In this document: positions 39,832 to 41,528 of the stretch, piece after piece
Position numbering within the stretch: position 1 is the stretch's first letter
How the letters are laid out: the number at the start of each line of letters is the position of its first letter
NCBI GenBank assembly: GCA_002314605.1
Contig: DCGO01000132.1
Span: 25,502-67,029, forward strand
DNA: 41,528 nucleotides
Source: Lentisphaeria bacterium UBA1776
GTDB taxonomy: Bacteria > Verrucomicrobiota > Lentisphaeria > Victivallales > Victivallaceae
Reading direction: 5' to 3'
Translations under genes and position numbers: made by a program
The notes under the pieces: model-generated
Seen by the model: the letters and a program-made list of their open reading frames with translations, nothing else
Databases searched by the model: none
Told to the model about the DNA's origin: nothing

Positions 39832-41391
39832 TTACTCCCTGTTCACTTTGTAAATCTGATACTTATCCGCTATTTCCGCCGGAAGGGAAAGTTTTTCCAG
39901 CCACGGACATTTGCCGTTTTGAATCTTTTTCTCCTTTCCCAGCAGGAGGAAATCATAGTCCCTGTAAACGGCCAGATCCGGTTCGGGCGCGGCAGATTGG
40001 TAATTGAGTACCGCTTCCATTCCGCTCCAGTACATGATTTCCACATGCCCTGGCGCCGCAAGGCGGGCACGCCCTTTGATTCCGGCTGTCATCGCTGCCT
40101 GCCGCAGAAATGCGGCTGCGGCACGATTCTCCCATAAAGACTTTTTCCGGCTGAATGAAAAATCCAGCCCGTTTTTGGCCTGAAACAGAAAAAACATGCA
40201 TAATCCGCACAAACAGGCCGCATGAATGAGCTTCCTTGGGCCGGATGGAAAATTTTCCGTCAGCAGACAGAAAAGTTTCCGCGCAAAAGAAACCCCTGTC
40301 ATGGTGAACGGCATGAACAGCGGAACCAAATAGATGCTGTACCGGTATGCGGCGGATATTTTCATATACATGAACGTATGAGCGAGATAAAGCCCAAGGA
40401 AAACGGTATGTTCCCAGTTCCATTTTTTCCGGAACAGCAGCAGAAACATTCCGATGACGGCAAGGATCAGATAGACTTCATACGCGCCGCGCAGCGTGTT
40501 ATTGAGGGCGTTCAGTACGGCATCCAGCCGGGATTCTGCCGCCGCCCGCGCAATGATCTCTTCAAAGGGCTGAATTGTATGTGCCTGCCTGATGAACATC
40601 ACACGCACATCCGGGACAAATGCATGATAATGGATCCGGTTGCCGAGACAGAACGGAAATAAAGTCAGGAAGAAAAATACTGCTGTCACCAGAAAGACCA
40701 GTCCTTTGCGGAAAAGAGGAAAAACACTTTTTTTCAGCACCATGAGTACGGGAACGCCGAAAAGAAGACATACCGCAATGGGAAACCCTTCGCCGCGGGA
40801 AACGGAAAGCAGGCCCAATGCACCCCCCAGAAGCAGAGCATCCCGCATTTTTCCGTGATCAACCAGCCGGAAAAGAAAAAGGAGTGCGGCAATCAGGAAA
40901 AAAATACGAAGCGGATCCAGCAGACCTGTCACCGAAAAACGGATGACTTTCGGCGCATAGATAAACAGAACGCATCCCCATGCCGCCCAAAAAGGAGACA
41001 GATAACGCTCCAGAAATCGACGCAGCGGGAAAATGGTGCAGACATAAAATGCGGAGGCAACAAGAATCGTTGCGGAATAGGCATCGATCCCTGTTTTTGC
41101 CAGTCCGCCGGAAAGCAGAATGAAAAGCATGGGGACCCGGCCGACCCATCCCGCCGCTATTCCGTCATGGGCAAGTTCTCTGCTGTAATAGGCGTAAACA
41201 TTGGCACAGTCCCGAAAAATATCCTGAATGAAAAAAAAGGACAAAAACGAGATCACGATCCCGGAAAACAAAGCAAAAAGAAACACTTTTTGCGGCGAGA
41301 AAAAAAAATGCGGCTCCGGTTCAGATGCAGAAGGATCCGGAGATAAAAGCTCCCGGATTATATTTTTTGTCCACTCATTCAACCGTGTCAT
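39832..41391 (-). CDS. GT-C family membrane glycosyltransferase-like protein (PMT_2/GT39-like)
   Basis: 519 residues with about ten membrane segments and a cytoplasmic N-terminal tail. The first long loop after helix 1 holds IFRDCANVYAYYSRELAHDG, with the acidic residues typical of GT-C folds; VSRGEGFPIA lies in a later loop, and a soluble C-terminal domain (about 420-519) ends with a tyrosine/aspartate-rich segment. It would transfer a sugar from polyprenyl phosphate outside the membrane. GGAGAG precedes the ATG. First gene of the operon visible in the window. Confidence 0.8.
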   Translation of the reverse strand: MTRLNEWTKNIIRELLSPDPSASEPEPHFFFSPQKVFLFALFSGIVISFLSFFFIQDIFRDCANVYAYYSRELAHDGIAAGWVGRVPMLFILLSGGLAKTGIDAYSATILVASAFYVCTIFPLRRFLERYLSPFWAAWGCVLFIYAPKVIRFSVTGLLDPLRIFFLIAALLFLFRLVDHGKMRDALLLGGALGLLSVSRGEGFPIAVCLLFGVPVLMVLKKSVFPLFRKGLVFLVTAVFFFLTLFPFCLGNRIHYHAFVPDVRVMFIRQAHTIQPFEEIIARAAAESRLDAVLNALNNTLRGAYEVYLILAVIGMFLLLFRKKWNWEHTVFLGLYLAHTFMYMKISAAYRYSIYLVPLFMPFTMTGVSFARKLFCLLTENFPSGPRKLIHAACLCGLCMFFLFQAKNGLDFSFSRKKSLWENRAAAAFLRQAAMTAGIKGRARLAAPGHVEIMYWSGMEAVLNYQSAAPEPDLAVYRDYDFLLLGKEKKIQNGKCPWLEKLSLPAEIADKYQIYKVNRE

Positions 41392-41528
41392 CGCTGATCT
41401 CTCCAGAAAATTTTCAGTACGGTGTCTGCGCCGGACATTCGTTCTGACGCATTCCTGAACTTAAGAGGTAATTTCAAAAGTTTTTAATTTTTGGTACTTG
41501 AAAAAAACACGCAGCAGATTCAAATTAT
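41392..41528. other. AT-rich upstream region of the glycan operon
   Basis: Runs to the window edge. No coding sense and no clear promoter were found; TTGAAA-like boxes occur on the minus strand but without a matching -10 at 16-17 bases. Confidence 0.5.

Overview
The window looks like a chromosome segment from an anaerobic, GC-rich bacterium of the PVC superphylum, most plausibly a Lentisphaerota/Victivallales-type organism. This placement is an inference from gene style (GHL10 glycosidase, MocA-type oxidoreductases, FucI, many lipoproteins, Ser/Thr kinase with a DWG motif, Cache-HAMP-SpoIIE phosphatases, dimeric glycyl-tRNA synthetase) and not from a marker gene. Genes are dense. A recurring promoter form, close to TTGAAA-N16-TATWTT and often with TGC just before the -10 element, precedes many transcription units and was used to choose between start codons.

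Layout. 0-4 kb: a cysteine-cluster (YkgJ-like) protein with an incomplete N-terminus faces a left-running mrp / C_GCAxxG_C_C / ROK-like kinase unit. 4-8.7 kb: two very similar Cache-HAMP-SpoIIE phosphatases flank a CapF-like reductase on the opposite strand. 8.7-13 kb: dapA-mraY, a lipoprotein with a Lys/Pro/Ala-rich tail, and a GHL10-type secreted glycosidase preceded by a short ORF that contains an A7 slippery run. 13-17.6 kb: glyQS, an HNH nuclease, recN and a Xer recombinase run left. 17.7-20.8 kb: an orphan Leu/Ile/Val-type binding lipoprotein, then a phage portal-like gene overlapping a small head-tail-joining-like gene with no other phage genes. 20.76-21.0 kb holds a large inverted repeat, a promoter with no gene after it and a terminator.

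21-27 kb is a carbohydrate block. A left-running operon (NagB-like protein, amidohydrolase, Gfo/Idh/MocA oxidoreductase) is divergent from an AraC regulator through interlocked promoters, and fucI with its own promoter and terminator follows. 26.9-29.3 kb: HD phosphohydrolase, bile-acid/sodium-symporter-like carrier and Sir2 deacetylase, tightly spaced. 29.3-35.5 kb: tRNA-Leu(UAG), an amino-acid-binding lipoprotein, an NSS-family sodium:amino acid symporter, a lipoprotein made of two fused binding domains, and a membrane Ser/Thr kinase with a Cache-like C-terminal half predicted to lie outside the membrane. I read this as a candidate amino-acid sensing and uptake system, because it has binding proteins but no ABC permease or ATPase.

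35.6-41.4 kb: a left-running, AT-richer surface-glycan operon (GT-C transferase, polyprenyl-phosphate GT2, DUF2304, Wzx-like flippase, paired Alg14/Alg13-like transferase, GT2). Its promoter side lies at the right edge of the window.

The most unusual items are the tRNA/binding-protein/symporter/kinase cassette, the lone portal pair, the NagB-like enzyme whose D141-equivalent appears to be His, and the possible -1 frameshift ahead of the GHL10 gene. All functions are inferred by reading the sequence; no database search was run.
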